A stretch of DNA of 64,000 nucleotides from positions 34,521 through 98,520 of the forward strand of contig DHVZ01000095.1 in the NCBI GenBank assembly GCA_002412925.1, read 5' to 3'. Made by a program: the position numbers and the translations under genes. The notes below the pieces were generated by a model. The model did not search any database and was not told the DNA's origin. It was given only the letters and a program-made list of their open reading frames with translations. The DNA is from Anaerolineales bacterium UBA5195. Lineage in GTDB: Bacteria; Chloroflexota; Anaerolineae; Anaerolineales; Villigracilaceae. Below are positions 39,618 to 48,054 of the stretch, in pieces (the first letter of the stretch is position 1; every line of letters begins with the position of its first letter).

Positions 39618-40936
39618 GGTTTGTTTGTTTTCCAGACAGAATAGATTTGCGTTGACCACCAGGCCACAATCACCACGACCAGCGTCTGCAAGGGAACAAG
39701 GTAGCGCGGGTTATCGCCGTGATCGAGCAAGGTCTGCGCCACAGAGGCAGCCCAGATGCAAACCAGCGCCAGCCAGACAAATGGACTCATTCCCAGCGCA
39801 GTGCGGGCTTTTTTCCAGAAAAAGGCGGCCAGTGAAACGGTGAGAAAGCCCAGGTTGGCGAGAATCATGACTCCGCGCTCGATGAAGATCAAACCTCGTA
39901 GAATGGGGATCAGCGCCGGGAGGCGGATGGCGTCTGAAGACCAGTAAACCGCCGCCCACCAGAACATCCACCAGCCAGAGATGACGTTTTTCAGGTAGAG
40001 ATCGGGGTGCGCCCGGATCAAAGCGATGGAAATCTTGGTCAGCTCACGCGAGAGGGCGTAAAACCCCATTTTGCTGTTCTTCTGCAGTTCGGCCATTGCG
40101 TCCCAGACGGCGTTGGTCTGCGTTCCGGTTTCGGCAATTTTGGCGTCGCGGTATTTGAGATAAGTGTCGCGGATAATGGCCTGTTCATCGGGGACAAGTT
40201 CAAAGTATTCGCCGGTATGATTCAACCAGCGGAATCCGCCAATCGTGTCGAAGCTCAGGATTTTATAGTTGGTATTGACGAAATTAAGCCACCAGCCAAA
40301 GATGAGGAGAGCCGGAAGGATGGCCGCGAAAGAAAAGGTGGTCCGCTGGCGGAGAGGGATTTTAGAGAGTAAAAAGTAAAAAGCAAAAAGTAAAAAGGGG
40401 AGAAAGGCAAAGAGCGGGCGAGTGAGACCAGCCAGGGCCGCGGCCAGACCGGCAAAAAATGCGTACAACGTCAACTCCCAAAAGGAGGCTTTTTCAGTCG
40501 AAATGGCAAGTGCCCCGGCCAGCGCCGCCGTGACCAGGAAAGTCGTCAATGTTTCGGTGAGCAAAGTCGCTTCAAAAAAAAGCTGGCCGAGATTGAGCGT
40601 ATGGATGAGCGCCGCCAACGCCCCGAACCAGGCGCGTCCGCTGAGCTTCCAGCCGAGATAAAAAAACAGCCAGGTTGTCAGCAATCCAAGCAACAGTTGG
40701 GCAGAATAGGCCCTGTCACCCACGAAGGCCAGGAAAGCCGGGTAACCTGGAGTGCGGGTGGCATTATATGTCGAAAAACCCTTGGTTAGAATATTTTTCG
40801 CCAACTGCACATAGGTGGGGCTGTCGTTGTTGGGTGTCAGCGGGTAAACGGCCCAAAGCGACAGCCGCGCCAAGACTGCAATGCCCGAGACCAGCCAGAA
40901 CCATGTGCCCTCATGCCAATTTCCAACCTTTAACAT
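39614..40936 (-). CDS. GT-C glycosyltransferase (PMT-like)
   Basis: The 440-residue protein has TM1 followed by YPLTPNNDSPTYVQLAKNIL, where ND is in the catalytic-loop position, then GFSTYNATRTPGYPAFLAFV (the R-x-P-GYP block of GT-C). Further on are ATLLTETLTTFLVTAALAGA and ALAGLTRPLFAFLPFLLFAF ('tE.l......' and 'l.RP' motifs). Around residues 185-195 the coding sequence runs through AGTAAAAAGTAAAAAGC repeats (40368-40397, LLFAFYFLLSK). The last residues are basic and cytoplasmic. The sugar is unknown. Confidence 0.75.
   Translation of the reverse strand: MLKVGNWHEGTWFWLVSGIAVLARLSLWAVYPLTPNNDSPTYVQLAKNILTKGFSTYNATRTPGYPAFLAFVGDRAYSAQLLLGLLTTWLFFYLGWKLSGRAWFGALAALIHTLNLGQLFFEATLLTETLTTFLVTAALAGALAISTEKASFWELTLYAFFAGLAAALAGLTRPLFAFLPFLLFAFYFLLSKIPLRQRTTFSFAAILPALLIFGWWLNFVNTNYKILSFDTIGGFRWLNHTGEYFELVPDEQAIIRDTYLKYRDAKIAETGTQTNAVWDAMAELQKNSKMGFYALSRELTKISIALIRAHPDLYLKNVISGWWMFWWAAVYWSSDAIRLPALIPILRGLIFIERGVMILANLGFLTVSLAAFFWKKARTALGMSPFVWLALVCIWAASVAQTLLDHGDNPRYLVPLQTLVVVIVAWWSTQIYSVWKTNKP
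40368..40397. repeat. Short tandem AGTAAAAA/GCAAAAA units inside a gene
   Basis: Four 7-8 bp units (AGTAAAA, AGTAAAA, AGCAAAA, AGTAAAA) are read in frame as part of a transmembrane helix. Confidence 0.5.
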
Positions 40937-40938
40937 TT

Positions 40939-42060
40939 TTAACCCGGAAAACCATCCAGAATGTGCTTCGCGCGTTCCGTCCAGGAATATTTTTGCGCAT
41001 CGAGGCGGGCTTGCCTGGCCAGCTCTTCACGCCGGGCCGGGTTGTCGAATAAAGCCTGCAAAGCGCCATCCCAGGCCACCACTTTTTCGGGGGGGCAAAA
41101 GACCGCATTATTGTCATCCAACACTTCGTGAAAGACGGGTAAATCCGAGGCGAGGATGGCGCGTCCGGTAGCCATATATTCGAACATCTTCATCGGGCTG
41201 GAAATTTGTGCCGAGTGGCCCAGACCGCTTGAAATGCCAATTTCATGGCTGTAGGGCATCAGCAAAACATCTGCGGCAGCCTGGTACATCGGTAATTGCG
41301 CGTTATGCACAAACCCAATGAATTTCAGATTGGGGATTTCCTGGGTTTTGACTTTCCACGCCTCAACGTCTTCCTGCTTGCCTCCGGCCCAGATAAACCA
41401 GACACCGGGCTGCTTTTTTGCCAGCTCGACGAATAAATCCACACCCCGGCCGGGGTAGACATGGCCGGTACAGGCAACGGTTGGGGCTTCAGGCAGGCCA
41501 AGGGCCCGGCGGGCAGCAGACGGGCCAGGGAGGCGCTCAAAGCGCTCGAGTTCAACCCCGTTGGGAGCCAGGACCACATCCGATTGGCGTAAAACAGCTC
41601 CGTAGCGGTTCGCCAGGGCTTCTTTGAGCGCCCTAGTAATCACTGCCATGCGCTTGTTGCCTTTTGAATCACGAAAATAGCGGAACCAGAAGGGGCCGAT
41701 CCGCCCGGAAGGCAGGTCATGTATCTCGAGGACAACCGGCAGGCCGTTGATCAGTCCCAGCGCCGCCGATTGCAGGGGCCAGGCGTAAAGCAAATCCGGT
41801 TTCAGGCTTTTTGCGCAGCGGACAGCCGAGAGGAAAAACAAACGGCGCGAGGCGCTGGGCAGGTATTCCACCCGGAATTCCTGCTGGAGGCCATAGAACG
41901 CAGCCAGTTCGTTCCAATTGGAGTGGGGCCGCTCACTGACCGGAACAATCAACGTCACAGCATGGCCGAGTTGGGCCAGGGCATGGACAGCTTTCATGGC
42001 CTGCAAGCTGTTGGCTACATTGGAAGGAACCTGTGAGCCGGAAATGGCAACAATTTTCAT
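40939..42060 (-). CDS. GT4-family glycosyltransferase
   Basis: The 373-residue protein starts MKIVAISGSQVPSNVANSLQ and has DLLYAWPLQSAALGLINGLP, SDVVLAPNGVELERFERLPG, VYPGRGVDLFVELAKKQPGV and SSPMKMFEYMATGRAILASD (donor site; F-E-Y-M-A-T-G carries the conserved glutamate). It is a cytoplasmic, retaining-type GT-B enzyme. The ATG at 42060 is chosen, with GGAG about 9 nt upstream; a GTG a little further up overlaps the flippase stop by 4 bp and is the alternative. Placement next to the Wzx-type flippase fits assembly of a lipid-linked repeat unit. Confidence 0.85.
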   Translation of the reverse strand: MKIVAISGSQVPSNVANSLQAMKAVHALAQLGHAVTLIVPVSERPHSNWNELAAFYGLQQEFRVEYLPSASRRLFFLSAVRCAKSLKPDLLYAWPLQSAALGLINGLPVVLEIHDLPSGRIGPFWFRYFRDSKGNKRMAVITRALKEALANRYGAVLRQSDVVLAPNGVELERFERLPGPSAARRALGLPEAPTVACTGHVYPGRGVDLFVELAKKQPGVWFIWAGGKQEDVEAWKVKTQEIPNLKFIGFVHNAQLPMYQAAADVLLMPYSHEIGISSGLGHSAQISSPMKMFEYMATGRAILASDLPVFHEVLDDNNAVFCPPEKVVAWDGALQALFDNPARREELARQARLDAQKYSWTERAKHILDGFPG

Positions 42061-42077
42061 AACCAGGTGCTCCGCTT

Positions 42078-43418
42078 TCACGCGCTGATTAAGGATTGGC
42101 GCTTGATTTCATTGAAGCCGCGCCAGATGATAATGCCGATGGAAGCGACAAAATACGCCGAAAGAATGCCTGCCAGGGCCAGATAGCCGAGACGCGGCAC
42201 AAGTGAAAAAATCAGGACCAGTTCAACCAGGCCAACTGCCAGTGAAACAATGACCGGGTACCCGGGTTTTCCCAGCGCCAGCAGCAGCGGCCGGTTCCAC
42301 TGGAAGATGCTGGCGAAGCCGTATCCGATCAGCAGGATCAGCAGCGCGGGGTAGGCCGGGAGCGCCTGCGCACCGTAAAAGAGTGGCAGCAGGAACCAGC
42401 CAGTCAACGCCAGGAAACCGCCAACCGCCAAAACAACCGAGGCGGTGATCAGGCTGACACGCCGCAACAACTGGCGGGTGGCGTCCCATTGTTTTTGAGC
42501 CACTGTGCGGCTGATTTCTGCGTAGGTCGGCCAGATGAGCGGGTCAAGCGGTAAAAGAATCAGGTTGATCAGCGACTGCGCCAGTTTGAAGTAGCCGACC
42601 TGGGTGGTGCTCAAAAGCGCCGCCAGGTACAGTGGAATGTTATCACGCGTGAATAAATTAACAGTGCCGATAAAATTGGTATTCAGCATGAAAGTGAACA
42701 TGCTGCGCTTTTCAGGCAGGGAGCGCAGTGGGGTTTTCCACCAACTGGCGCCCAGGGTGTGGTTCAATTCGCGTACAGCCAACACTGCCAGCCCAATTCC
42801 ATTGATCGATTTGCCAAGCACATAGGCAAAGACGACTTCATAGATTCCTCGTCCGGCCAGGAAGGCATATAAGATCATCCCGGCGGTAAAAAGGCTCTGG
42901 AGGATATTGATGCGGGCGATCCAGTCGAAGCGCCTTTGGGCTTGCAGCACACCGGTGGAACTCTCTGCGACCAGGTTGGTCAGCAGGATCAAACCATAGA
43001 GCAGGAACAACGGCCCGGTTTGCAGATTTTTCGCAAACGTATTCGCGGCCCAGGGTGTCAGGACCACTAAAACCAGGTAAGCAACAATTGAAGTGGCCGC
43101 TTCGCTCAGCATGGCAGCTTTGACCGCCGCGGCGGCTTCCAGCTTTTTCCCTAAAGGAAGCGCCTCGCCCAAGCGCTTGACCACCACTTCGCTCATCCGA
43201 AAGGTCAGCAGGCGGTTAATATTGGATGCAAAGGTGATGACGGTGGTTACCAGACCCCAATCCGTGATGCCGATCAGGCGCACAGCCAGGATGCCCTGTA
43301 CAAAACCCAGCGCCGCCGCGATGAGATTGCCGTTCAGCAAGTGTCCGCTGTTTTTGACCACCCGGCGTAAAAGGGTGTCTTCACGCCAGATAGCCTGGAT
43401 TTTTGCAAATATAGACAT
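42078..43418 (-). CDS. wzx: Wzx-type polysaccharide flippase (MOP superfamily)
   Basis: The 446-residue protein has about 12 hydrophobic segments and begins DTLLRRVVKNSGHLLNGNLI, then AAALGFVQGILAVRLIGITD. The 'N.....l......l..i..aR.lG...fG' layout is typical of Wzx/MOP flippases. Further blocks are ESSTGVLQAQRRFDWIARIN and IGTVNLFTRDNIPLYLAALL with LSTTQVGYFKLAQSL. It would flip an undecaprenyl-linked repeat unit. Having this as well as a Wzm/Wzt pair suggests that two glycans are exported from genes of one island. No Wzy polymerase is recognisable nearby. Confidence 0.85.
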   Translation of the reverse strand: MSIFAKIQAIWREDTLLRRVVKNSGHLLNGNLIAAALGFVQGILAVRLIGITDWGLVTTVITFASNINRLLTFRMSEVVVKRLGEALPLGKKLEAAAAVKAAMLSEAATSIVAYLVLVVLTPWAANTFAKNLQTGPLFLLYGLILLTNLVAESSTGVLQAQRRFDWIARINILQSLFTAGMILYAFLAGRGIYEVVFAYVLGKSINGIGLAVLAVRELNHTLGASWWKTPLRSLPEKRSMFTFMLNTNFIGTVNLFTRDNIPLYLAALLSTTQVGYFKLAQSLINLILLPLDPLIWPTYAEISRTVAQKQWDATRQLLRRVSLITASVVLAVGGFLALTGWFLLPLFYGAQALPAYPALLILLIGYGFASIFQWNRPLLLALGKPGYPVIVSLAVGLVELVLIFSLVPRLGYLALAGILSAYFVASIGIIIWRGFNEIKRQSLISA

Positions 43419-43429
43419 GTTTACGGTGG

Positions 43430-43479
43430 GTGATTTGGCGATTGAGTGATTTAGTGATTGAAACCAATCGCCAAATTAC
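43430..43479. repeat. Inverted repeat GTGATTTGGCGATTG / CAATCGCCAAATTAC
   Basis: The arms are separated by AGTGATTTAGTGATTGAAAC. It lies in the 67-bp gap between the epimerase and flippase genes. Confidence 0.55.
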
Positions 43480-43485
43480 TCAATC

Positions 43486-44457
43486 TCACAGGGTCAGGAC
43501 CTGGTTGGCCCAGGAACGTTCTGCCAGGTACCACTCAATCAGCTTTTGAGTGCCAGCGCGCATATCGTATTCGGGCGACCAGTCGAGCAGTTCACGGGCC
43601 TTGCTGACATCAGCCCAGTTGGTGAACATATCGGCTGGGTTGGGCGGCTCGTGGATGACGTTTGCCTTTTTGCCGGTCAAATCCTCGATCAGTTGTACCA
43701 GGGCGTTGATGGTGATGACTTCATGCCCGCCCAGGTTGATGATCTCGTGCCCCATTGGCCGCAGGGCCGCAATGATGCCGCGGACGATATCGTCGATATA
43801 GGTAAAGCCACGGGACTGCTCCCCGTCGCCATAGATGTGGACGGGGCGTCCCTCAATGATCCACTGCACGAAACGGAAAAGGGCCAGGTCTGGGCGCCCT
43901 GCCGGGCCATAAACGGTGAAGAAGCGCAGGATGGTGGTATTGATGCCGTAGAGATGGTGATAGGCGTGCGTCATCGCCTCGGCGCCCTTTTTGCTGGCGG
44001 CGTACGGCTGGAGCGGTTCGCTGCTCGAAGCAGATTCAGGCGTCGGGTAAGGCGGGTTGGCCCCGTAGATGCTGGAGGTGGAGGCGACGATAAATGTCCC
44101 GCCGCCGGTTTGTTTACAGACTTCCAGCATGTTCAACGTACCGGTGACATTTGACTCGACGAAAGCCCAGGGATTTTCCACGCTGAAACGCACCCCGGCG
44201 CGGGCGGCCAGGTTGACGAGACCGTCAAATTTTTTCCCTTCAAACAAGGAAATGACATCCTTCTGGGATATATCCGCCCGGTGGAAGGTGAACCCCCGGC
44301 TGGACTGTAATTTCGCCAGGCGGTATTCCTTCATGCGCGGGTCGTAGGCATCGTTCAGGTTGTCGATGCCGGTAACGGTGTGCCCCTGTTCAAGCAGGAT
44401 TTCTGTTGTGCGCGCACCGATAAAGCCTGCTGCGCCGGTAACAAGGTAGTTGGACAT
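43486..44457 (-). CDS. UDP-glucuronate 4-epimerase-like SDR
   Basis: The 323-residue protein starts MSNYLVTGAAGFIGARTTEI and has HTVTGIDNLNDAYDPRMKEY, GLVNLAARAGVRFSVENPWA, IVASTSSIYGANPPYPTPES, PYAASKKGAEAMTHAYHHLY (YxxxK) and VYGPAGRPDLALFRFVQWII. The 'DNLNDYYD' and 'ARAGVRYS' phrases are those of the UDP-GlcA C4-epimerase group. GGAG lies 5 nt upstream of the chosen ATG; in-frame codons before it overlap the dehydrogenase gene. It is 19 bp downstream of the UDP-sugar 6-dehydrogenase, whose uronate product it probably takes. Confidence 0.82.
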   Translation of the reverse strand: MSNYLVTGAAGFIGARTTEILLEQGHTVTGIDNLNDAYDPRMKEYRLAKLQSSRGFTFHRADISQKDVISLFEGKKFDGLVNLAARAGVRFSVENPWAFVESNVTGTLNMLEVCKQTGGGTFIVASTSSIYGANPPYPTPESASSSEPLQPYAASKKGAEAMTHAYHHLYGINTTILRFFTVYGPAGRPDLALFRFVQWIIEGRPVHIYGDGEQSRGFTYIDDIVRGIIAALRPMGHEIINLGGHEVITINALVQLIEDLTGKKANVIHEPPNPADMFTNWADVSKARELLDWSPEYDMRAGTQKLIEWYLAERSWANQVLTL

Positions 44458-44476
44458 AGCTCTCCTTTGATGGGTT

Positions 44477-45805
44477 TTACAGACGAACAACTTTTTCGCT
44501 ATGCTTGCCCGCCTGGCCGAGCGCATTACGGCTGTCAAAGATAAATTGGGCCGCCTCGAGGATGGCCTTGTAATCGTAAGAGCTATGGTTTGTAATGATC
44601 ACCACCGCATCGGCTGCCTTCACAGATTTCATCAAGGCGGCATCCGCGATGCTTTCCATTTTCCAGTCTTCGCGCTCGTGGTGAATTTGCGGAATGTGCG
44701 GGTCATGGTATTCCACCAGCGCGCCCTTTTGGCGGAGCAGGGCGATCACATCCAGCGCCGGGGATTCACGGACATCATCAATGTCGGGCTTATAGGCCAC
44801 GCCCAAAACGAGGACTTTGTGCCCTTTGAGTGGTTTGCCGCGGTCATTTAAACCTTCAAGCACGCGGCTGACCACATAGCGTGGCATATTGGTGTTAATT
44901 TCGGAAGCCAGCTCGATGAATTTGGCGTTGTAATTCAGCGCTTTCATTTTCCAGGAGAGGTAGAGCGGGTCGATCGGGATGCAGTGCCCGCCCAGTCCAG
45001 GGCCGGGGGTGAATTTCATAAAGCCGAAGGGTTTGGTGGCGGCGGCCTCGATCACTTCCCAAACATCCACACCCAGGCGTTCGCACATCAGGGCCAGTTC
45101 GTTGACCATGGCGATGTTGATCATGCGGAAGGTGTTTTCGAGCAGTTTCGCCATTTCGGCGGCTTCGGGCGAGGAAACGGGAACCACCGTTTCGAGTGCG
45201 CCGCTGTACCAGGCCGTGGCGACTTCAGCGCAGGCGGCGGTCATCCCGCCCATCACCTTGGGTGTGTTGTAGGTCGTCCAGTCTTCGCGGCCCGGGTCAA
45301 CACGCTCGGGCGAGAAACAGATGAACAGATCCTCTCCCACCTTCAGGCCGGATTTCTCTGTGAGCATGGGAACCATCAGTTCGCGGGTGGTGCCGGGATA
45401 GGTGGTGGATTCCAAAACAATAACCATGCCCTTGTGGACATGCTTTGCCAGTTGCTCGGTGGCTGACAGGATGAAGGACATATCCGGGTCGCCGGTTTGG
45501 CGCAGCGGCGTGGGGACGCAGATGCTGACAGCGTCCATCTCGACCAGGGCAGCGAAATCGGCAGACATCTTGAGCCTGCCAGCTTTTTGCAGGCGGGCCA
45601 CCGTTTCAGTTGGAATGTCCTGGATGTAGGAAATGCCCTTGTTGAAAGTATCCACCTTGCGCGGGTCTGGGTCGATTCCTAGCACGTTGAAGCCTTTTTC
45701 AGCGAAAACCACGGCCAGCGGCATGCCGACATAGCCCATGCCAAGAATCCCGATTTTGGCGGTTTTGTCTTGCAGTTTTTTGATCAGCGTATCTTTTGTG
45801 GTCAT
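44477..45805 (-). CDS. UDP-GlcNAc/UDP-glucose 6-dehydrogenase family (WbpA/WecC/TviB-like)
   Basis: The 442-residue protein has AKIGILGMGYVGMPLAVVFA (NAD loop), FNVLGIDPDPRKVDTFNKG, DAVSICVPTPLRQTGDPDMS, VLESTTYPGTTRELMVPMLT, CFSPERVDPGREDW, FTPGPGLGGHCIPIDPLYLS with the catalytic cysteine in GGHCIP, and KVLVLGVAYKPDIDDVRESP. It oxidises C6 of a UDP-hexose or UDP-N-acetyl-hexosamine to the uronate with two NAD+. The DREGP-type variant seen here (DPGRED) favours the WbpA/UDP-GlcNAc branch, but that is tentative. The ATG at 45805 has AGAAGG 6 nt upstream. It begins the polysaccharide island on the right. Confidence 0.9.
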   Translation of the reverse strand: MTTKDTLIKKLQDKTAKIGILGMGYVGMPLAVVFAEKGFNVLGIDPDPRKVDTFNKGISYIQDIPTETVARLQKAGRLKMSADFAALVEMDAVSICVPTPLRQTGDPDMSFILSATEQLAKHVHKGMVIVLESTTYPGTTRELMVPMLTEKSGLKVGEDLFICFSPERVDPGREDWTTYNTPKVMGGMTAACAEVATAWYSGALETVVPVSSPEAAEMAKLLENTFRMINIAMVNELALMCERLGVDVWEVIEAAATKPFGFMKFTPGPGLGGHCIPIDPLYLSWKMKALNYNAKFIELASEINTNMPRYVVSRVLEGLNDRGKPLKGHKVLVLGVAYKPDIDDVRESPALDVIALLRQKGALVEYHDPHIPQIHHEREDWKMESIADAALMKSVKAADAVVIITNHSSYDYKAILEAAQFIFDSRNALGQAGKHSEKVVRL

Positions 45806-45829
45806 ATTTTCCTTCTGAAATGTTGGACT

Positions 45830-45906
45830 CCAAAATCTGGGGATTTTGGATATCCAAGTTATATAATCCATTCCTTTGGTGTCAACGTCTGGAGACGTTG
45901 GAGTCC
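45830..45906. repeat. Nested palindromes upstream of the UDP-sugar dehydrogenase
   Basis: CCAAAATC TGGG GATTTTGG (45830-45849) and CAACGTCT GG AGACGTTG (45883-45900) lie inside outer GGACTCC / GGAGTCC arms. GTCTGGAGAC is shared with the in-gene palindrome at 31825-31844. The AT-rich middle (TTATATAATCC) could hold a promoter. Confidence 0.55.
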
Positions 45907-45927
45907 GGCAAGAGAGACTGTAATCTG

Positions 45928-46173
45928 TTATTTCTCGCTGTCAATTATTGCGAGCAGGTCAGTCAGAACTGTTTTCTTAACCTGGCGGAACAAACGTAGC
46001 CGTTCAGGACGTGAAAGCACGATCTTTTGTTGATTCAACTCTTTCTCGACAACCTGTTGCACGCTTTCAAGAATCTGATTGTCAATCTTTGCCTGCTGAA
46101 CACGTTGCGTAATCCGTTTCAAAAGGTCGACATATGAACCGGGGTTTTGGTTGAAATCGGGTGGATTGAGCAT
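45928..46173 (-). CDS. Small helical protein of unknown function
   Basis: The 81-residue protein is predicted mostly alpha-helical and charged: LLKRITQRVQQAKIDNQILE, then VVEKELNQQKIVLSRPERLR and RQVKKTVLTDLLAIIDSEK. It has no signal or membrane segment. A start ATG with a weak AGAGAG upstream sits 35 bp after the uracil-DNA glycosylase stop. I recognise no family. It may be part of the downstream end of the repair/translation operon. Confidence 0.55.
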   Translation of the reverse strand: MLNPPDFNQNPGSYVDLLKRITQRVQQAKIDNQILESVQQVVEKELNQQKIVLSRPERLRLFRQVKKTVLTDLLAIIDSEK

Positions 46174-46208
46174 GAAGGTAATCTCTCTGCGGTGATTGAC
46201 TTTACCGA

Positions 46209-46889
46209 CTAAAACAACTTCATCTGCTTCGGCTCTTCTGGCTGGAGCGCTTCATAGGCCGGCGTTGGCTCGGCCACCTGGCCGGGGGCTTGCTTCGCCA
46301 GTTCTTCCCTGGCAGATGCATCCTGGGCTTTCCGCGCCACGTCGAGCAGTTGCGGCAGTTTACCAAAGTCGGCCAGGATGGCGGGTTTAAGCGCCGCCTG
46401 GTGCAGGGCCGCTGCCGGGTGAAACATGGCGATGACGAAGCGCTCGCCGACTTTACGCATTTGTCCATGCACCTGGGTGATTTTCACGCCGGGCATGAAC
46501 TTGCCCATCGAAAAACGCCCGAGCGTGATGATGATTTTGGGGTTAAGCGCGGTAATCTGGCGTTCCAGGTATAAATTGCAGGCTGCCAGTTCATCGGGCA
46601 GGGGGTCGCGGTTGCCGGGCGGGCGGCACTTGACCACGTTCCCGATCCAGACATCCGTACGTTTCAGCCCGGCTTGTGCCAGCAACTCTTCCAGGAATTT
46701 TCCGGCCGCGCCAACGAATGGGCGGCCTTGTTCGTTTTCGTTGAAACCCGGTCCCTCGCCGATCAGCATGATCTCGGAATCGACGGGGCCTTCGCCTGGC
46801 ACGGACTTGTTGCGGGTCTGGTGCAAAATACAGCTTGTACAAGTGGATACTTCGCTGGCAATCTGGTCCAGGGATTCGTGAGTGGTCAT
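46209..46889 (-). CDS. Type-4 uracil-DNA glycosylase (Fe-S)
   Basis: The 226-residue protein has the cluster cysteines C17 and C20 (CTSC), C88 (VVKCRPPGNRDP) and C104 (AACNLYLER), and family motifs LIGEGPGFNENEQGRPFVGA (motif A) and IAMFHPAAALHQA (motif B with HPAA). This identifies a family 4 (thermophile-type) UDG that excises uracil from DNA. A proline- and glutamate-rich C-terminal tail (about 190-226) is outside the core. It overlaps RimI by 4 bp. Confidence 0.92.
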   Translation of the reverse strand: MTTHESLDQIASEVSTCTSCILHQTRNKSVPGEGPVDSEIMLIGEGPGFNENEQGRPFVGAAGKFLEELLAQAGLKRTDVWIGNVVKCRPPGNRDPLPDELAACNLYLERQITALNPKIIITLGRFSMGKFMPGVKITQVHGQMRKVGERFVIAMFHPAAALHQAALKPAILADFGKLPQLLDVARKAQDASAREELAKQAPGQVAEPTPAYEALQPEEPKQMKLF

Positions 46890-47332
46890 GCTGCCTCCGT
46901 CAGGTCGAGGGTCAACAACAGGGCGTCTTCGCCATTATCCTGGTAATACTTTGGTCTGCGCCCGACAATTTCATAGCCAAAATCGGCGTACATTTTTTGC
47001 GCCGCAGCGTTCCCGGCGCGTACTTCAAGGTGATAGAGGCGCGCGCCTTCGGCGTAGGCAGCATCCATGCTGGCTTTAAGCAGTGCCTTGCCAATTCCCT
47101 GCCGCCGAAAATCGGGGTGAACGGCAATCGTGGCGATATGGGTTTCATCCAGCACAAGCCAGAGCACAATTGATGCAACCACGCGCGCCTCCACTTCCAC
47201 CACCAGGCAGCGCGCATTGGGATTAAACAACTCCATCGCAAAGGCGTCTGACGGCCAGGGCTGGCTGAAACTAAGCTCGTCAAGTTCGATCACGATGGGT
47301 AAGTCGGCCATCGTCATGGGACGAATTAGCAT
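46886..47332 (-). CDS. rimI: Ribosomal-protein-alanine N-acetyltransferase
   Basis: The 148-residue GNAT protein has the family order: LPIVIELDELSFSQPWPSDA, then IVLWLVLDETHIATIAVHPD, RRQGIGKALLKASMDAAYAE (acetyl-CoA loop RRQGIG) and VRAGNAAAQKMYADFGYEIV. It sits next to tsaB and tsaE, the usual RimI context, and shares a 4-bp overlap with the UDG gene. Acetylation of ribosomal protein S18 or TsaD-linked proteins is the known role of the family. Confidence 0.9.
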   Translation of the reverse strand: MLIRPMTMADLPIVIELDELSFSQPWPSDAFAMELFNPNARCLVVEVEARVVASIVLWLVLDETHIATIAVHPDFRRQGIGKALLKASMDAAYAEGARLYHLEVRAGNAAAQKMYADFGYEIVGRRPKYYQDNGEDALLLTLDLTEAA

Positions 47333-47364
47333 TGAGTTAAAAATCTCCCGATGTTTGAGGCCGG

Positions 47365-48054
47365 TTATGCCGGGATCGGCTGCGCGATGTGCAGGTAGAG
47401 CGGCGCAAGCGTGGAAACCTCATCCACGCGGCCAGCCTGCCAGCGCGTGTACGCCAGTTCGGCCAGGAGGGCGGGGCGGCGGGTGCCCAGGGCCGGGGAG
47501 ACCAGCCGAAGATGCTCATTCTTTTCCAGGGTCTGACGCTCTGAAGCGGTTAAATCGCCGCAGATGATGGAATCCCGTTCAACGGAAGCAGCCAGGGTTT
47601 CAGCAGTGATAATAACCGCTTGACCCGCAGCCTGCCATTCGTTGTTTTTGGCGCGACCCCGCCGAACTGCGGCGGGGCGGTACCAGCCCAGTGCGAGACG
47701 TCCACGCCCGGCGGGCAGGACGCAGGCCAGGGGGAGTCGGGTCGCAGGCTGACCGGCGGCGATCACCTCCAGGGTGTTGATCCCGATAACGGGCAGGGCC
47801 CGCGCGAAAGCCAGTCCTTTTACAAAAGAAAGCCCCACCCGCAGCGAGGTGAAAGACCCCGGGCCGATTGCCACACCGATGGCTTTGATTTCGTCGATCG
47901 TATGGCTGGTGCGCGCGAGAAGATCAGCCACGGCAGGCGCAAGTTCCACCGAATGGCGGGCTTTGCTCGTCCAGAGAAATTCAGCCAGCACCTGCGCGCC
48001 GTCATAGAGTGCGAGGCCGATCTGTTGAGTGGAGGTATCTACGGCAAGCAGCAT
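47365..48054 (-). CDS. tsaB: tRNA threonylcarbamoyladenosine biosynthesis protein TsaB
   Basis: The 229-residue protein starts MLLAVDTSTQQIGLALYDGA and has SVELAPAVADLLARTSHTID, and KAIGVAIGPGSFTSLRVGLS ('GPGSFTGLR' block, here GPGSFTSLR). It belongs to the t6A-synthesis complex with TsaD, TsaE and TsaC. Around residues 127-137 (RPAAVRRGRAKNN) the sequence is encoded by a CCCCGCCG...CGGCGGGG palindrome. TsaE follows upstream with the start of tsaB sharing the TsaE stop. TsaD is not in the window. Confidence 0.92.
   Translation of the reverse strand: MLLAVDTSTQQIGLALYDGAQVLAEFLWTSKARHSVELAPAVADLLARTSHTIDEIKAIGVAIGPGSFTSLRVGLSFVKGLAFARALPVIGINTLEVIAAGQPATRLPLACVLPAGRGRLALGWYRPAAVRRGRAKNNEWQAAGQAVIITAETLAASVERDSIICGDLTASERQTLEKNEHLRLVSPALGTRRPALLAELAYTRWQAGRVDEVSTLAPLYLHIAQPIPA
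47657..47677. repeat. In-frame palindrome inside tsaB
   Basis: CCCCGCCG AACTG CGGCGGGG; it codes for residues between the usual 'R....al.y' and 'W...g' parts of TsaB. Confidence 0.5.
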
